64,000 nucleotides of DNA from Rhabdophis nuchalis. Its lineage: Eukaryota; Chordata; Lepidosauria; Squamata; Natricidae. Both the position numbers and the translations under genes were made by a program. Positions 33,576 to 46,830 of this stretch are shown here, in pieces. The stretch lies in assembly GCA_039707465.1 (NCBI GenBank), contig CM077643.1:321909919-321973918 (forward strand). Direction: 5' to 3'. The stretch's first letter is position 1. Each line of letters opens with the position of its first letter. The notes beneath the pieces were generated by a model that made no database searches, had not been told where the DNA came from, and saw only the letters and a program-made list of their open reading frames with translations.

Positions 33576-35744
33576 GAGGTGGTGGTGGAAAAGGAGGGGA
33601 TTATGAATATTTATTGTTCGTAGTTTCATTATTTCTTAATGTTTGTAAGCTGCCCAGAGTCACCTCAAAGCAAAATGGGCAGCAAACAAATCAAAGCAAT
33701 CAGTAAAAGATCTTCTCTCCTACTGTAAATCCAGGTCCATAGTTTCCAAGGCTATTCCAGTTAAACAACAGAGGGGATATAGTTTCCCAAAGCACCTCTT
33801 CTCATTCCTAAAAGTAAAAATAGAATGACAATGAACACAGCAATTGCCACTTGCTATGCATTCACTCTGATGTTTGTGCTGCCTTTTAATCATCAACAGC
33901 CCTGCACTCATGTCTGCTGCTAGAATCCACAAAGTACATTGCATGAGCAACTTCATCAATAACAAGTCTGTTTTCTCCTATTAGGCTGGACTTGGTCATG
34001 TGGAAACTGTCTGAGAAATCATGTCCAGCAATGTTGAGTTTGGTTGGGAGTCCATGAGTAAAATATGTGTGGATCTGATGCAGTGTCTTGGTTCAGATGG
34101 GAGCTCTTTTTCACACTTACATTGAATGTTTGGTTTCAGCTTATTCTACCTGTTAAAAAAAGAAAACCACCATTTATCAGACTGCCCTAAATTACTCCCA
34201 ACTTTTTAATTTTGAAGATCTTGACTTACAGTAAGGATCAGTGGCAGATTGGCCAATTGGCAGAGTCTTGTGTTGTAGTTTTGGGGGTCATGGAAAGTCA
34301 GCAAATTCATCTTTTATTTTATTTGATTTTTTATATATTCACTGCTACTGGTTTCTGCCATATGCTATAACAACCTGGCCATTTTGCAGGTTTTTTCCTC
34401 ATTAGCTTAGATGAGTGAATATTACTCCTACTTAGATCCTGCTTAAAATCATAGTTACAGAACCGATATCTGGCACAGAATGAGGACATTATTGGACAGA
34501 AGGCAAATTCATAGTAAAAGCTAATGAACTTAATTTCCAGTTCTAGTGGAAGCCATGTGGAGAGATATGTTTGCTTTTATCTTATTTATGCAGAGCAAAT
34601 GTAAGATGTACCAAAAATGTAACTCCTGAAATTTCTTTGATACTCATCTTAACTGATACACAGTTCTAAAAAAAAAAGTGTCTACGTAATGAAATAAATG
34701 GTTTTGCCCTCCAGCACTTCAAAACATTTAGCTTTATAGTGGATATGCAATGGATCTCATGATCTGGCATTAGGAAAATGAGTGCAGTTGCCTGTTAGAT
34801 AGAGGAATACAAAATTTAAAAGAGAAAGGAAAGATGCTTCAGATGCAAGCAGCCCCATTTGTTTGTTAGGGGCAAAGGTTCCTGTCAAGTTGACTGAGCT
34901 GAGTAACATATTTCCAAGAAAGGAAAGTTGTATACTTATGCTTTATGACAGGTGTAGTTATCAGAGAAGATTATTAAACCCATCAGAGAAAGAGTAGCTA
35001 TTCAAATATGCAAGTCAGAAAGTTATGCGCTTTGAAGATGAATATAAGAAGATAAGGAGAAACCTGCTGAATCAGAGCAAGTATTATTGTAAACCAGCTC
35101 TTATTAGCAGATGGTTTTAGAAATCCTGTGAGCAAGACATCTGGCTTGCTTGTTTTCACCACTCACTGGCACTGAAAAAACAATATACAAGCCAATGTAT
35201 ATAGTTATCATGGCAAGCAGACATCCATAATCTTACTTTCCGGAATATGTTTAATCATCATAAGACATCATCACAGAGAGATGCATAGTTTAAATGTGTG
35301 CTGTGTAAATGATTAAGTCATTTGGTTCTAGTTCTCCTACCATACAATTTCATTAGATAAACCGATATGAATCATGTATGAGAATTGATACACCTTCCAT
35401 CAATTCTCACCTATACTAGTATTTTTCTTGAAAGCCACACAGTCACTAACTTTTCCTATCCTTGAAGAATAACCCAGCATATTGAATAATATTTTTAATT
35501 GAAGTTTACAAATATAAAGATAAAAAAAGCTAATGTAAACTAAGAAAAATTCAAACAGGAAAAAATTGCAGAGAGAAGAAAAATGGGAAAGGAAGAAAAA
35601 ATACATAAAAGGAAAAATATATAAAGAAATGACTTGCTCCTTAAGGATAAGTAAAAACAATTTCAGTAACTTATCTTCCTTAATATTTCAGCTAGAATCT
35701 CTTCATCCCTATCTCATCATTTTATCTATCTATACCCACACCTG
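33576..35744. other. intergenic, no recognised feature
   Basis: AT-rich, short ORFs, no known domain. Part of it may be conserved non-coding sequence, but this cannot be judged from one genome. Confidence 0.4.
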
Positions 35745-35802
35745 GGTCCTTTTGTAGGAGAAGGGCAGGATATAAATTTAATAAAATAAATAAATAAATG
35801 AA
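35745..35802 (+). mobile_element. L2 LINE 3' terminal fragment
   Basis: 'cctgggtccttttgtaggag', GGGCAGGATATAAATTTAAT and AAATAAATAAATAAATG: just the last ~55 bp of an L2. Confidence 0.8.
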
Positions 35803-35879
35803 ATATATCTTAAACAAGTAAATCAATTTCATATTTATTTCATTTACCTCATATAGTAACTTACCATTTCCTATTCCAG

Positions 35880-36412
35880 CAATGTGTGGCAAGCAGTCCA
35901 AAAAAGCAAATGTTATCCTAGGTTGCATTAACAGAGTCATAGAATCAAGATCACATGAAATATTAGTATCATTTTGTAAAGTCTTAGTAAGACCATACTT
36001 AGAATATTTATCCCATTTTGGTCATAATGTTATAAAAAAGATGTTGAGGCTCTGGAAAGAGTGCAGAAAAGAGTAACAAAGATGATTAGGTGCTGGAGGC
36101 TAAAACATACAAAAAATGGTTGCAGAAATTGGGTTTATTTTCTCTAGTGAAAAGAAGGAGCAGGGGTGACATTATAGCAGTGTTCCAATATATGAGGGGC
36201 TGCCACAAAGAAGAGGGGATAATCTATTTTTAAAGCACCTAAAGGCAGGACAAGAAGCAATGGATGGAAACTAATCAAGGAGACAAGCAACCTAGAACTG
36301 AGAACAATTAACCAGTGGAACAGCTTGCTTTCAGAAGTTGTGAGTGCTCCATTACTGGGAGTTTTAAAGAAGATGTTGGATAACCATTTGTCTAAGGTCT
36401 CTTCCAGCTCTG
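35880..36412 (+). mobile_element. CR1 LINE 3' end, decayed
   Basis: ANVILGCINRVIESRS, then VRPYLEYLSHFGHNV, then 'ctctggaaagagtgcagaaa' and 'gaacaattaaccagtggaacagc' parallel the CR1 at 28440-28995 with more frameshifts. Confidence 0.85.
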
Positions 36413-37484
36413 TTATTATTCTGCTCTTTAAAAATACAAAACCATTCTTTTCTTCTGACATCTTTAACAGAGCACATCATATCTACAAACAATTTTAAAA
36501 CCTCATGATTCATAGTTAATCAGAAAAGATTCTATTAAGAGCTACCAAGAAACAATATATTGAAATTTAATGCCATCAAATAATGTCCCACAAATTAATT
36601 TCTATTTCTTATTATCTTCTCTTCATCTCTCACAAACTGCTTCATAAGTTTAACACTTTTCTTAAATTCAAGTACTTTGTCAATCGCTTTCTCTTGAAAA
36701 TACAGCAAAATAATATCTTCTTCCCATATTTTATCTATACACAATTTTTCTCAACCTTCATCATTCAGCCCCGGTCAAGAAAAAAAGCACTAAAGCTGCT
36801 AGAAAAAACCTTAGTCAAATAAGCCAACTTTATTTTTTTTTAACTTTTGCATTTAAAAGTCTTGATGTTGACTCCTTTAGTGACCTAGAAAATGATTTTT
36901 TTTCATTCTCTCTTTATCTTTTCTGAGAAAATCCTTCATAGGTGCAACAGAGCTCTTTTGTTAATCTAAAAAAGAAAGTTGTCCAAGGTATACTCCTGAG
37001 TAGAAATCCACACATCCAAGTCACTCTTCTGATTTATTACCTGTGAGTCTCTTTTAAATGGCTCAGCTGTTAAAGAGTTTATCAGTTGGGAAGCTAGCGG
37101 TCTGGGTTTGAAACCCAAGCACTATGCAATGGGGTGAGCTCCTGTTCCTGCCTCATTTCCTGCCCACTGACCAATTCGAAGGCATGAAAATGCAAGTAGA
37201 TTAATAGGTATCACTTCAATGGGAAAGTAAGAGCATTTAGTGTGCCTTTGGCATATAGCCATTCTGGTCACATAACCATGGAAAATGATTTGGACAAGGT
37301 TAGCTTCCTCAGTCAAGAAATGGAGATAAGCACTGCATCCTAGAGTCAGATACAACTGGACAGGGAAAGTTTACCTTTAAAACATCAACTGTTTTCATTT
37401 GTAAATCCTGGAAATCACCTTTGTCAATATAATTGTATCCTGTCCATTTTAAATTCATATCCAAAACAACCTGATCCTCTATTG
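36413..37484. other. intergenic, no recognised feature
   Basis: Strongly AT-rich sequence with no recognisable coding or repeat signature. Confidence 0.4.
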
Positions 37485-37619
37485 CAGGGGTCTCCAACCT
37501 TTGCAACTTTAAGTCTGAAGGACTTCAGCTCCCAGACTTCTCCAGCCAGCTTTGCTGGCTGGAGAAGTCTGGGAGCTGAAGTCCTTCAGACTTAACGTTG
37601 CAAAGGTTGGAGACCCCTG
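37485..37619. mobile_element. near-perfect palindromic hAT MITE, 135 bp
   Basis: CAGGGGTCTCCAACC to GGTTGGAGACCCCTG, both arms almost identical, centre GCTTTGCTGGC. Flanked by exact 8-bp CTCTATTG (37477-37484 and 37620-37627). The high identity of arms suggests a recent insertion. Confidence 0.95.
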
Positions 37620-37762
37620 CTCTATTGTATCCCCTTCTGTCTTCTCTTTTAAACCCACTTTTATAGTAAAGGAAAACTTGGGGAAAAAAGTTCAGAGTAC
37701 ATTGTAGCCAAATATTTCAGAATTCTTCCACACTTAAAATACTTTTGTGCCTTTTGTATTGA

Positions 37763-40700
37763 TACAGGGAATCCTCAATTTACAACACTTAAATAACAAC
37801 TGTTTGGAGTTACCATGATACTTGTGACAAGTCCTCACATATATTTATTTTTATTTATTTATTTATTTTATTAAATTTATACCCCACCCTTCTCCTTGTT
37901 AGGACCCAGGGCGGCGCACAGGCATTATATAAAACCATAAATACAATATACATCAATTAAAAATATATTAAATTAATTCACCCGTGCTAAAACCCATTAT
38001 TAAAACCGTAACCAAATTATAATTTATATTTAAAAGTCAGAAGCGGGGGGCTATCCTAGGCCGGCTTGTTGGAATAAGTACGTCTTAAGACGTTGGCGGA
38101 AGAGGCGGAGGTCCGAGGTAGTGCGAAGGTTGGGGGGTAGGTCGTTCCAGAGGGCTGGGCCCGCCACAGAGAAGGCTCTTCCCCTGGGTGTTGCCAGCCG
38201 GCATTGCCCAGCCGACGGCACCCGGAGTAGGCCCGCTCTGTGGGAGCAGACCGGACGAAGGGATGTATGGGGCAGGAGGCGGTCTTGTATATAGCTAGGC
38301 CCTGAGCCATGGAGCAATTTAAAGATGGTGGTCAACACCTTGAAGCGCACTCGAAAGGCCACAGGCAGCCAGTGCAACTTGCGCAGGAGAGGTGTTACGT
38401 GGGCTTGCCTTGAGGCACCCATAACCACCCGCACGGCCGCATTCTGCACTAACTATAGCTTTCGAGTGCACCTCAAGGGAAGCCCCATGTAGAGAGCGTT
38501 ACAGTAATCCAGCCGAGATGTCACGAGCGCTTGAGTGACTGTGCGAAGGGCCCCCCGGTCTAGTAAGGGGCGCAACTGGCGTATCAGGTGAACCTGATAG
38601 AACGCCCCCCTGGACACGGCCACCACATGGTCCTCCATGGACAGCCGGGAATCCAGGAGGGCGCCCAAGTTGCGCGCCCTCTCCACGGGGACAAGATGTT
38701 CGCCCCCAATGGCCAGTGTTGGATTTATCTGGCTAAACCGGGGTGCCGGAAACCACAGCCACTCAGTCTTGGACGGGTTGAGTTTGAGTTTGTTACTACC
38801 CATCCAGACCTGTACGGCCTCCAGACACCGGGACAGCACCTCGACGGCATCGTTGGGGTGGTTTGGGGTGGATATGTACAGCTGAGTATCATCAGCGTAC
38901 AGATGGTACTCCACCCCAAAACCACAGATGATCTCGCCCAGTGGCTTCATGTAGGTGTTGAACAGAAGTGGCGAGAGGACCGACCCCTGAGGAACCCCAC
39001 ATGTGAGGGGCCTCGGGGCCGACCTCTGCCCTCCTGCCAACACCCATTGCGACCGACCAGAGAGGTAGGACGAGAACCACCGTAAAACGGTGCCTCTCAG
39101 CCCCAACCCCCCCAATCGGTGCAATAAGATACCATGGTCGATGGTATCAAAAGCCGCTGAGAGGTCTAACAGGACCAGGATAGAGGAGCAACCTCTATCC
39201 CGAGCCCTCCAGAGATCATCCACCAACGCGACCAATGCCGTCTCAGTACTGTGACCGGGCCGGAAGCCGGACTGGCGCGGGTCTAGATAATCAACTTCCT
39301 CCAGCTGTCGAGGGAACTGTTGGCCACCACACTCTCAACAACCTTCACTAAAAAGTGAAGGTTGGAGACGGGACGATAGTTCTCTAATAAAGCCGGGTCC
39401 AGGGATGGTTTCTTGAGGAGGGGCCTCACCACCGCCTCTTTCAAGACGGTAGGCAAGAACCCCTCACTCAGAGATGAATTCACAATACTCTGGAGCCAGC
39501 CTCGTGTCACCTCCCAGGATGCCAGTACAAGCCAGGAGGGGCACGGGTCCAATAAACATGTGGTGGCTCTAAGGTTCCTCCGTAACCTGTCCATATCCTC
39601 GGTAGTGACAAAGTCAAACTCCTCCCAAGGTGTAATCTCAAGACCAGCACCGGACACCTCGACTGGGTCACTTTCAGTGGAGGGCAACTCGTTCCGAATC
39701 TGAGTGATTTTGTCCTGCAGGAAAACTCCAAATTCCTCTGCTCGACCCTGCAAAGGGGCTTCCCGCGGCCTCAGATGAAGGAGGGAGCGGGTCACCCCAA
39801 ACAGGGCGGCAGGGCGGTTTTCCGCGGACGCGATAAGGGTGGCACAATACTCACGTTTGGCCACTCTTAGCGCCACTAAGTAAGTCCTAATATGGTCTCT
39901 CACTAGTGTTCGGTCAGCTTCGGATCGAGAAGATCTCCACCTACTCTCTAGGCGTCTCTTGCGGCGTTTCATCTCCCGAAGCTCCTCGGTAAACCAAGGA
40001 GCCTGGGTGACTCGACGCCGCATGAGAGGCTGCAAGGGCGCGACTCGGTCCAAGGCCCCCGTGGCCGCACTATACCATGCGGCCACTAGGTGCTCAGTCG
40101 AGCCGCGGGGCAGGGATACAGGTACTGGCCCAAGCTCCCTCTGGAACCTTTCCGGGTCCATCAGGCGCCTGGGGCGGAACCAACTTGGTGTTTCCGGTTC
40201 CGCCTCCCCGCGGTGGGGTGTGACGGTTGGAAAGTCTATCCGAAGGAGAGAGTGATCTGTCCATGACAAGAGTAAGATGACTAAATCCCCTGTTCCGAGA
40301 TCACTAATCCAGTGTCCAGAGACAAAAATCAGATCCAGCGTGTGTCCTCCCTCGTGAGTGGGGCCCTGAACTACTTGGGTCAGGTCCATGGCCGTCATGG
40401 AAGCCATGAACTCCCGAGCTGCCTCGGATGTTTCGCCCGCCGATGGCAGGTTAAAGTCCCCCATGACTATAGGTCTGGGGGTCTCCACCGCCATCGCGGC
40501 GATCACCTCGAGTAGCTCGGGCAGGGCTGCTGTTACATAGCGGGGAGCCAGGTATACAATCAGCAAGCCCAACTGCCTCCCTAGGCCCCACTTCACGAAG
40601 AGGGACTCACAGCCGGTCGTCTGAGGCACAGTGGTCTCCTTCGGCTCCAGACTTTCCTTAACAATAACCGCCCCCCCCCCACCCCTGCCAAGGGCCCTAG

Positions 40701-41150
40701 GCCGATGAAATGCACGGTAGCCTGGTGGGCACATTTCCACGAGGGGTAAAGCCCCCTCGGGGCCCAACCAGGTCTCCGTGATTCCCACCAGGTCCGGGTC
40801 CCCCTCTGACACAAGGTCATTAATGAGGGCTTGTCCACTTCCACTTAATATGACTATTACAACATCCCTGTGGTCACTTGATCACAATTCAGGGGCTTGG
40901 CAGTTGGCAGGCATTTATCATTGTTGCAGTGTGCCAGGGCCATATGATTTCCATTTGCAACCTTCCTTGTTGGCTTTCAAAACAAGCAAAGTCAACAGAA
41001 AATGCTGATTCACTTAAAGACCGCACGAGTCACTTAACAACTGCAGTGATTTGCTTAATAACCATTGTAAAATTGGAGATAACTCGCTTAACAACTGCCT
41101 TGCTTAGCCACATAAATTTGAGTTTTGGTTATAAGTCGAAGTCTATCTGA
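37763..41150 (+). mobile_element. DNA-transposon-like repeat split by an L2 insertion
   Basis: The 5' part (37763-37842: TACAGGGAATCCTCAATTTA, 'aataacaactgtttggag') and 3' part (40839-41150: 'ccctgtggtcacttgatcac', 'cacttaacaactgcagtgat', TTATAAGTCGAAGTCTATCT) together equal the repeat at 28010-28386. The L2 37843-40838 sits between them. Confidence 0.78.
37843..40838 (-). mobile_element. long L2 LINE: endonuclease and reverse transcriptase, two lesions
   Basis: About 3.0 kb. ORF 40812-39283 carries an apurinic-type endonuclease (GITETWLGPEG; MGDFNLPSAG; SWTDHSLLRIDF) and the start of the RT. The frame shifts near 39320-39330. RT continues in 39235-38453 ([27 protein letters not shown]; catalytic YADD in [15 protein letters not shown]), meets a TAG at 38452-38450, and resumes 38449-38051 to the C-terminus (LHWLPVAFRVRFK; WNDLPPNLRT). 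The 3'UTR ends in an (AAATA)n tail. No ORF1 is seen upstream. It is probably inactive, but young. Confidence 0.93.
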
Positions 41151-41456
41151 AGGTCATCTCCTTTAGTTATAATCTTTAGTTTTTTCTGGTTGTTTCTAGT
41201 AAACAGTTTTTCTTAAGTTTTTCTCTAATTCACAACATACTTTAAGGAAAGTTTTCTTACACATAAATTCAAAATCTTTTTGCATACTTTAAATAAGATG
41301 TCAAACAAATTGTAGAGGAAAGTTTTATAATTATTTTCATACCTTTTATTTGCAATCAATCTGGATTTGGTCTGCTTAAAAATTTCCCCAAATCAATAGT
41401 CTAATCATTTTTTTTGCTGCTTATTTCCAAGTATGAAAGTTTTTTTTTAGCTTACA

Positions 41457-41529
41457 TCAGGGATGTCCAAACTTGGGAACTTTAAGACTTGTGGACTTCA
41501 ACTCCCAGAATTCCCCAGCCAGCATAGCT
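41457..41529 (+). mobile_element. single arm of palindromic hAT MITE
   Basis: CAGGGATGTCCAAACTTGGG and GACTTGTGGACTTCAACTCC as in 57324-57458, then diverges after 'agccagcatagctg'. Confidence 0.75.
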
Positions 41530-42559
41530 GAAGACAATTTTCAAGGCAATTGCAGTCAAAGTAATGTTTAAAAAGGAAGTGGACAAGCCCAGTGTTTATT
41601 TGAAGGCTTGGACACCTCAGCCTGGACAAAATGTGACTCTCCCACTTCCTATAACTGTAAACCTTCTGGAGACCACTGCTATATGGCATGAGGCATAATG
41701 GGCAATGCCAGATCTTCTCCTTAATCCAGGTATGAGTTTGGGGAACCTGTTCTTTCACCAGTCACCCCCCTTCTACTTCAGTCACTGACTTTGCTCTTGT
41801 GAATATGACTTCAGGTTGCTTGGATGTAATCCGGCATATCTAGATGACACCAGTGTTGAGTAAAAATGAACTAAGAGCAAATGCTGTTCTGAGTGCATTA
41901 ATAATGCAGAGGGAAGTAATTGTTCTTTCTGAGTCTGCTCTAATAAGACTGCACTGGACATACACATTCTGAGCACCAGAGTCCAAAAAGGACAATAACA
42001 AAATTGAAGTTCAGAAGAGGCCTATCAGCAAAGTGAAAGGACTGGAACCAAATCATATGAGGAAGAGATAAAGGTACTTACATACATTTAGGAGAGAGAA
42101 CTCAAAGAACAGCAACAGCAATCTTAAAATGACTGCAGAAGTTTTATGTTGAAGAGGAAATGTACTTATTCTCTATTGCTCCAAGAACCAGTTATTTAAA
42201 ATTGCTTGGAAGTAGTTTCAAGCTACATGCCAGGAGAAATTTCCTGATTATGACTAAGTAAATCTCACTGCAGATTCCCAAAGGACTTGGATAATATCTT
42301 CCTTCATTTAAATTTAAATTAACACTTTTTAGTGTCCGACAACTCCTCAATCCTACAGTTCTTCTTTGAAATGCTTGGGTGATCCAATGCAGGAGAGCAG
42401 GTATCTTAAAATAGATTCATTTTTACCCTTGTAGCTCAGTATGTGACTTTACAAATGGCTCTTAACTATATGGAGTTCATTGGTTTGTTAGGATTAATTT
42501 TATATCTTATAAAGTCCACAAATAAAAAATTGAGTAGCCAAATGGAAAATAGCTTCATT

Positions 42560-42723
42560 TCATTTTAGGTAGTAACAGAATAACAGAGTTGGAAGGGACC
42601 TTGCAGGTCATCTAGTCCAACCCCCCTGCCCAAGCAGGGGACCCTACATTTGCCTCTACCTAGGATTGAACTCACAACCTCCTGATTGGGAGGCAAGAGC
42701 TCCACCTCTAGGCCACAGCAGCA
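42560..42723 (-). mobile_element. tRNA-derived SINE with CR1-like tail
   Basis: Reverse of the type at 33287-33437: 'agagttggaagggaccttgc', 'catctagtccaacccccctg', 'gattgaactcacaacctcc'. Confidence 0.8.
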
Positions 42724-43385
42724 GATCTAATATGCAATAAATCTTAAGGATAGACTAAGAAAAATTCATGGATGCAAAGAGGAGAAAATTCAAATTAATA
42801 CATTTTGTTCAGTGCAAAAATTGTGATTGATATTGTAAGTATTCAATTAAAAATGCAAGTTTTCTTCGAGGTTGCTTCATATTTCAGTAGATGTTGAATT
42901 TTGGGGGTCTGCAAAGAATAAAATACATAACAAAACTGAAAAAAGCCTTTTAAAAAGTTGACTGAAGAACAGAACTTGCAAACTAAATAAGTTCATTGAA
43001 ATTTCATTATATGATTCAGGAAGGCTACATGTTAGCATAATATATTTACAAAAAAATCTCTCAGATAACTCCCAAGATGTCCAGATAAGGCTTAGTCTCA
43101 GAGTGCTGATTGTGAATATTCTCTGAGAGAACTTGTTCTCTTGAGATTTATTGGTGCTGTTTCAATTCTACCTCTCTTTGTATATGAAGATACCAGTGCT
43201 TGGAATCGCAGTATCATTACAGAAGTTAAATAAACAAATTATAAAACATTCTCATCATCTGAAGGGGAGAAGATATAATACAATTAGAAACTCCAAAATT
43301 TTCTAGCAGAGATCCGTGAGTACAGTGGATATTGTTATTTATCCAGCAATTTTGCAGTGTCCAAGACATGCAAAGCTGAATTGCA

Positions 43386-43423
<38 letters not shown>

Positions 43424-43446
43424 AAATATAACGTAATAAATATTTT
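42724..43446. other. intergenic with (CT)n
   Basis: (CT)n at about 43387-43424; otherwise unrecognised AT-rich DNA. Confidence 0.45.
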
Positions 43447-43678
43447 ATTACAGTGGTAGCTTGGTATTCAACTGCTTTAAAACTCATCAAATTTAGTACT
43501 CAATGCATTTTGACATGAAAATTTAATCCCAGTACTCATTATTTGTTTGGTACTCAACTCACAAGTTAGGTGTCAGCAGCCTTGTGATTCATTACATTGT
43601 TCCTATGGGAAAATGATTTTTGGTACTCATTGCATTTCCCAGAACCAATTAATGATGAGTACCAAGATAATACTTCAT
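43447..43678. mobile_element. inverted-repeat MITE with 'GGTACTCA' motifs
   Basis: Termini 'agtggtagcttggtattcaa' and, reversed, 'agtattatcttggtactcat' pair. The interior repeats 'gtactcaa' and 'tttggtactca'. The family is uncertain (possibly Tc1/mariner-like). Confidence 0.65.
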
Positions 43679-45548
43679 ATAAGTTTAATGCTATATTGAT
43701 TGTTTAATCTTTAGATTTTTATATGATGTCTTTGTGTTTTGTTTTAACTTAAAATAAGATGTTACTTCACTATGTATATTTGTACCTGTACTGAAGAAAA
43801 TCAGAAATCAATCCCTTTCTTTCTTTTTTTCATTTCACTAATGGCAACATTATTAACATGCTGTCATTTTAATTTTGCAACTCACAGGGACTTTTTAATG
43901 AACGAGAAGAAAGTTCTCATAGAGTGCAGGGCGGTTTTGAGGCATTTTGATGTTTTTGTTTGCATTTTTTACAACTGCCCTTCCAATATATAACCCTATA
44001 GCAGTCTCAGATTAATTTTACAAACTATCTGATCAACACATACAAATACCCATACTGGAATGAATGGTGAAATGAATGATGAATAATTATCCATTATTAC
44101 AGTCAGAGACCAGAACAAGTAAAAAAACACCCAATAAATATACAATTAAAAACTCTAGAATAAAATAATAGAGAACAGATAAAATATATGATAAAACACA
44201 GTCTGTCGATTATGCATGATCTAACTATGCTAAAATCATACTGAGTCAATTTATAATATAAATATATATATTGTGCCCAAAATAGGTGAATAGTTTCTTT
44301 TTTAATTACTCAATGACGTGGTAACTCAGCCTATTCTTTGCACTCTCATGTTGGTGACTAGACGGAACGGATGTGGGCTGATTGGCTTACAGAGTCTCCT
44401 GTGTTTCAAAGTTGGCAGAAATTTGTAAAGAAAATGCAATTTAGTTTTAAACCACTTTCTAAAAGAATGGGGTGGGGCGGGTAGAAAAGCTAGTTGGTAG
44501 GGAAATGACCTCAGTAGATGAAGCTGGATCTCCATCAGTGAATGACTGTACAAAGACCTTCAGGAGTGCCATACTGCCCTGGAAAAAAAAAAGTATCTGG
44601 ATCGTTCAGATGTGTCATACCTAGCCACTTATTCCATTATAAAATGACTGCTAAAATAACTGTCAGGGTTCCAAATAGCATCTAAAGGTAAATCAGAGTC
44701 CAGGGCAAAGTATTGCTCAAGGTTCCAATTTATTACGAGAGTCACGTTGGTACATCTGGAAAAACCTGAATCTGAAAGCTTCCTGGTTTTTCCCACCCAG
44801 TTGAAAGTTCAAGATCTTGCCCCGACATCCACAAGTCCATCCCATGGTCCAATCTTCCACTGCCATGCCGGCAATTCTATCCATCCAGTTCCGGTCATGG
44901 GCAGAGGGGCAAAGACAAAGGAGGACGTTAGCTTTCTAGAAAGAATTTTGTTATGGCTACATATCATCTAATTCCATACAATCCCCCCTCCCATTTCCCC
45001 ACAATAGAAAATGCATAGTAGAATAATAGAAATCTAGAATAGTAGAATAATAGAAATGCATAGTAGAATAATAGAAATAGGATCTTGTGGCAGGTCAAAA
45101 GATCCAAAAGAAAAGATGGCTGCAGATCTGACAATAACTCAATAATCCCTTCTGAGTAGTTTAAAGCATTTCTAGAAAGCATTGGGTGTCTCAAGGATTT
45201 ATGAATTCCCTGCTAGGGTTAAGAAAATGACATGTCCTTCCAAAAGGCACCTAAACTGCAGTGGGGATGACATGGCACAATGGAGAAGAAATGAGGAAAC
45301 CCACAAATCGCTGACACACAGCTGCAGTGCCTGTAAGAAAAAACACATTTTCCTTGATGAAGAATATTGTGAAAAAGCCTGAGCAAATCCCTCATGCTTT
45401 TAGGCTAGATTAAAACATATCCATCTGCTTTCCTAATAAATTTCATTTCCTTTTTTACAGGATGTTAATTTGATTGGTTCATAAAACTAACATATGGAAT
45501 CGTTTTCATATATAGCTGCATTTTTAACCTTCTTTCTTATTATAAGTG
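43679..45548. other. intergenic with a short minisatellite
   Basis: Units of 'agtagaataatagaaatgcat' type repeat three to four times at about 45005-45080. The remainder is unassigned, AT-rich. Confidence 0.45.
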
Positions 45549-45627
45549 CATGTGTAAGTGCACATGTATATATGTTAAGCAGACTTAGAAAGTCTGCTTG
45601 ATGTATATAAATGTGCACTTACACATG
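45549..45627. repeat. 38-3-38 hairpin palindrome
   Basis: The left arm (45549-45586, starting CATGTGTAAGTGCAC) and right arm (45590-45627) pair with only a few mismatches; the loop is AGA. No MITE termini or target duplication evident. A transcript of either strand would form a long hairpin. Confidence 0.88.
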
Positions 45628-45779
45628 TATTTAGAAAACAAACCTTTGTAGCATTGTAAAACTGCATTTGGATGATTTAACGTCTGGCTGTCTAATAAAC
45701 CAGTAACATCGGTGGATGTTAAGCAGTATCACTGAATTAAAATAAGCCAGCTTTTATTGATGGCTGAAGGCACAAGTCT

Positions 45780-46272
45780 TGCTCAAGAATATTCAACATG
45801 GTTTCAATAAGGGAAAATCATGTCTAACTAATCTACTAGAGGTTTTTTCAAAGTGTTAATAGGCATGTAGGTAAAAGTGAGCCATTAGATATTACCTGCT
45901 TAGATTTTCAAAAAGCCTTTAATAAATTCTCTCACCAAAATTTTTTTGTAAGCTGCCCAGAATCACCATGTGATAATTGGGCAACCTTACAAGTGTTTTT
46001 TGTAAATAGATAGAATTCTTTATTTTATTGGCCAAGTGTGATTGGACACACAAGGAATTTGTCTTGGTGCATGAATGAATGTATGTATGTATCTGTGTAT
46101 GTGAGTGAGTGAGTAAGTGCGTGAATGATGCTTAACATCTATGGAATAAAGAGTAAGTCCTCTTTTGGATAAGCAACTGGCTAAAGAATATAAAACAGAA
46201 AGTGAGAATAAATGGACATTTCTAACAAGAGAAGAATATAACTAGCAGGGTCTTCCAGGTTTTTGTCCTGTC
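45780..46272 (+). mobile_element. CR1 LINE RT fragments
   Basis: Reads STWFQ.GKIMSN..STR.FF, i.e. a decayed 'QHGFxKGKSCLTNLL' motif, then LDFQKAFNKFSHQ. Interrupted by the reversed CR1-type tail 46006-46090, resuming with 'gtgagaataaatgg' and 'ggtttttgtcctgtc'. Confidence 0.7.
46006..46090 (-). mobile_element. CR1-type 3' tail, reversed
   Basis: 'agaattctttattttattgg' and CCAAGTGTGATTGGACACAC are the reverse of the tails at 9382 and 10330. Confidence 0.7.
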
Positions 46273-46830
46273 TTGTTCTGCTGCATTGTTGAAGAAATGT
46301 CATTATTTTTTCTTGACAAAAATATAGCAAGAAATAGGGAAAAATCTATTTTAAACTGTAATAGTGATGGGCTGGAGATGAGACTAAGGCAATGTGAGAA
46401 TCTGACATTAAAAAATCTGTTTCTAGAAGAACTATGCTACAATGTCCTATCTGTCAATCACTACTTCAACTTCAACCACAAAAATACATGGGCAAGCAAT
46501 AGATACAAATTCAAGGTAAACCACTCCAAATTCGATTGTAGAAAATATGACTTCAGCAGCAGAGTGGTCAATGCCTGGAATGCACTACCTGACTCTATTG
46601 CTACATCCTTAAACCCCCATAACTTTAACCTTAAACTGTCTATTGTGGACCTCACTCCATTCCTAAGAGGTCTGTAAGGAGGCGTGCATAAGCACACCAA
46701 TGTGCCTATCCTCCCTGTCCTACTGTCTCCATTTATTTGTACGCATTTCCTGTGTTCATGTCCATGTTTATACTTATACCTGTTATCCCATACATGTTTG
46801 ATAAACTAAATAAATACATTAAAAATAGGA
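46273..46830 (+). mobile_element. non-LTR element 3' end, RT C-terminus open
   Basis: ORF 46273-46677 ends with NRYKFKVNHSKFDCRKYDFS, SRVVNAWNALPDSIATS, a non-LTR RT C-terminal pattern; the 3'UTR matches 22098-22245 and ends 'ataaactaaataaataca'. Clade not assigned. Confidence 0.75.
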
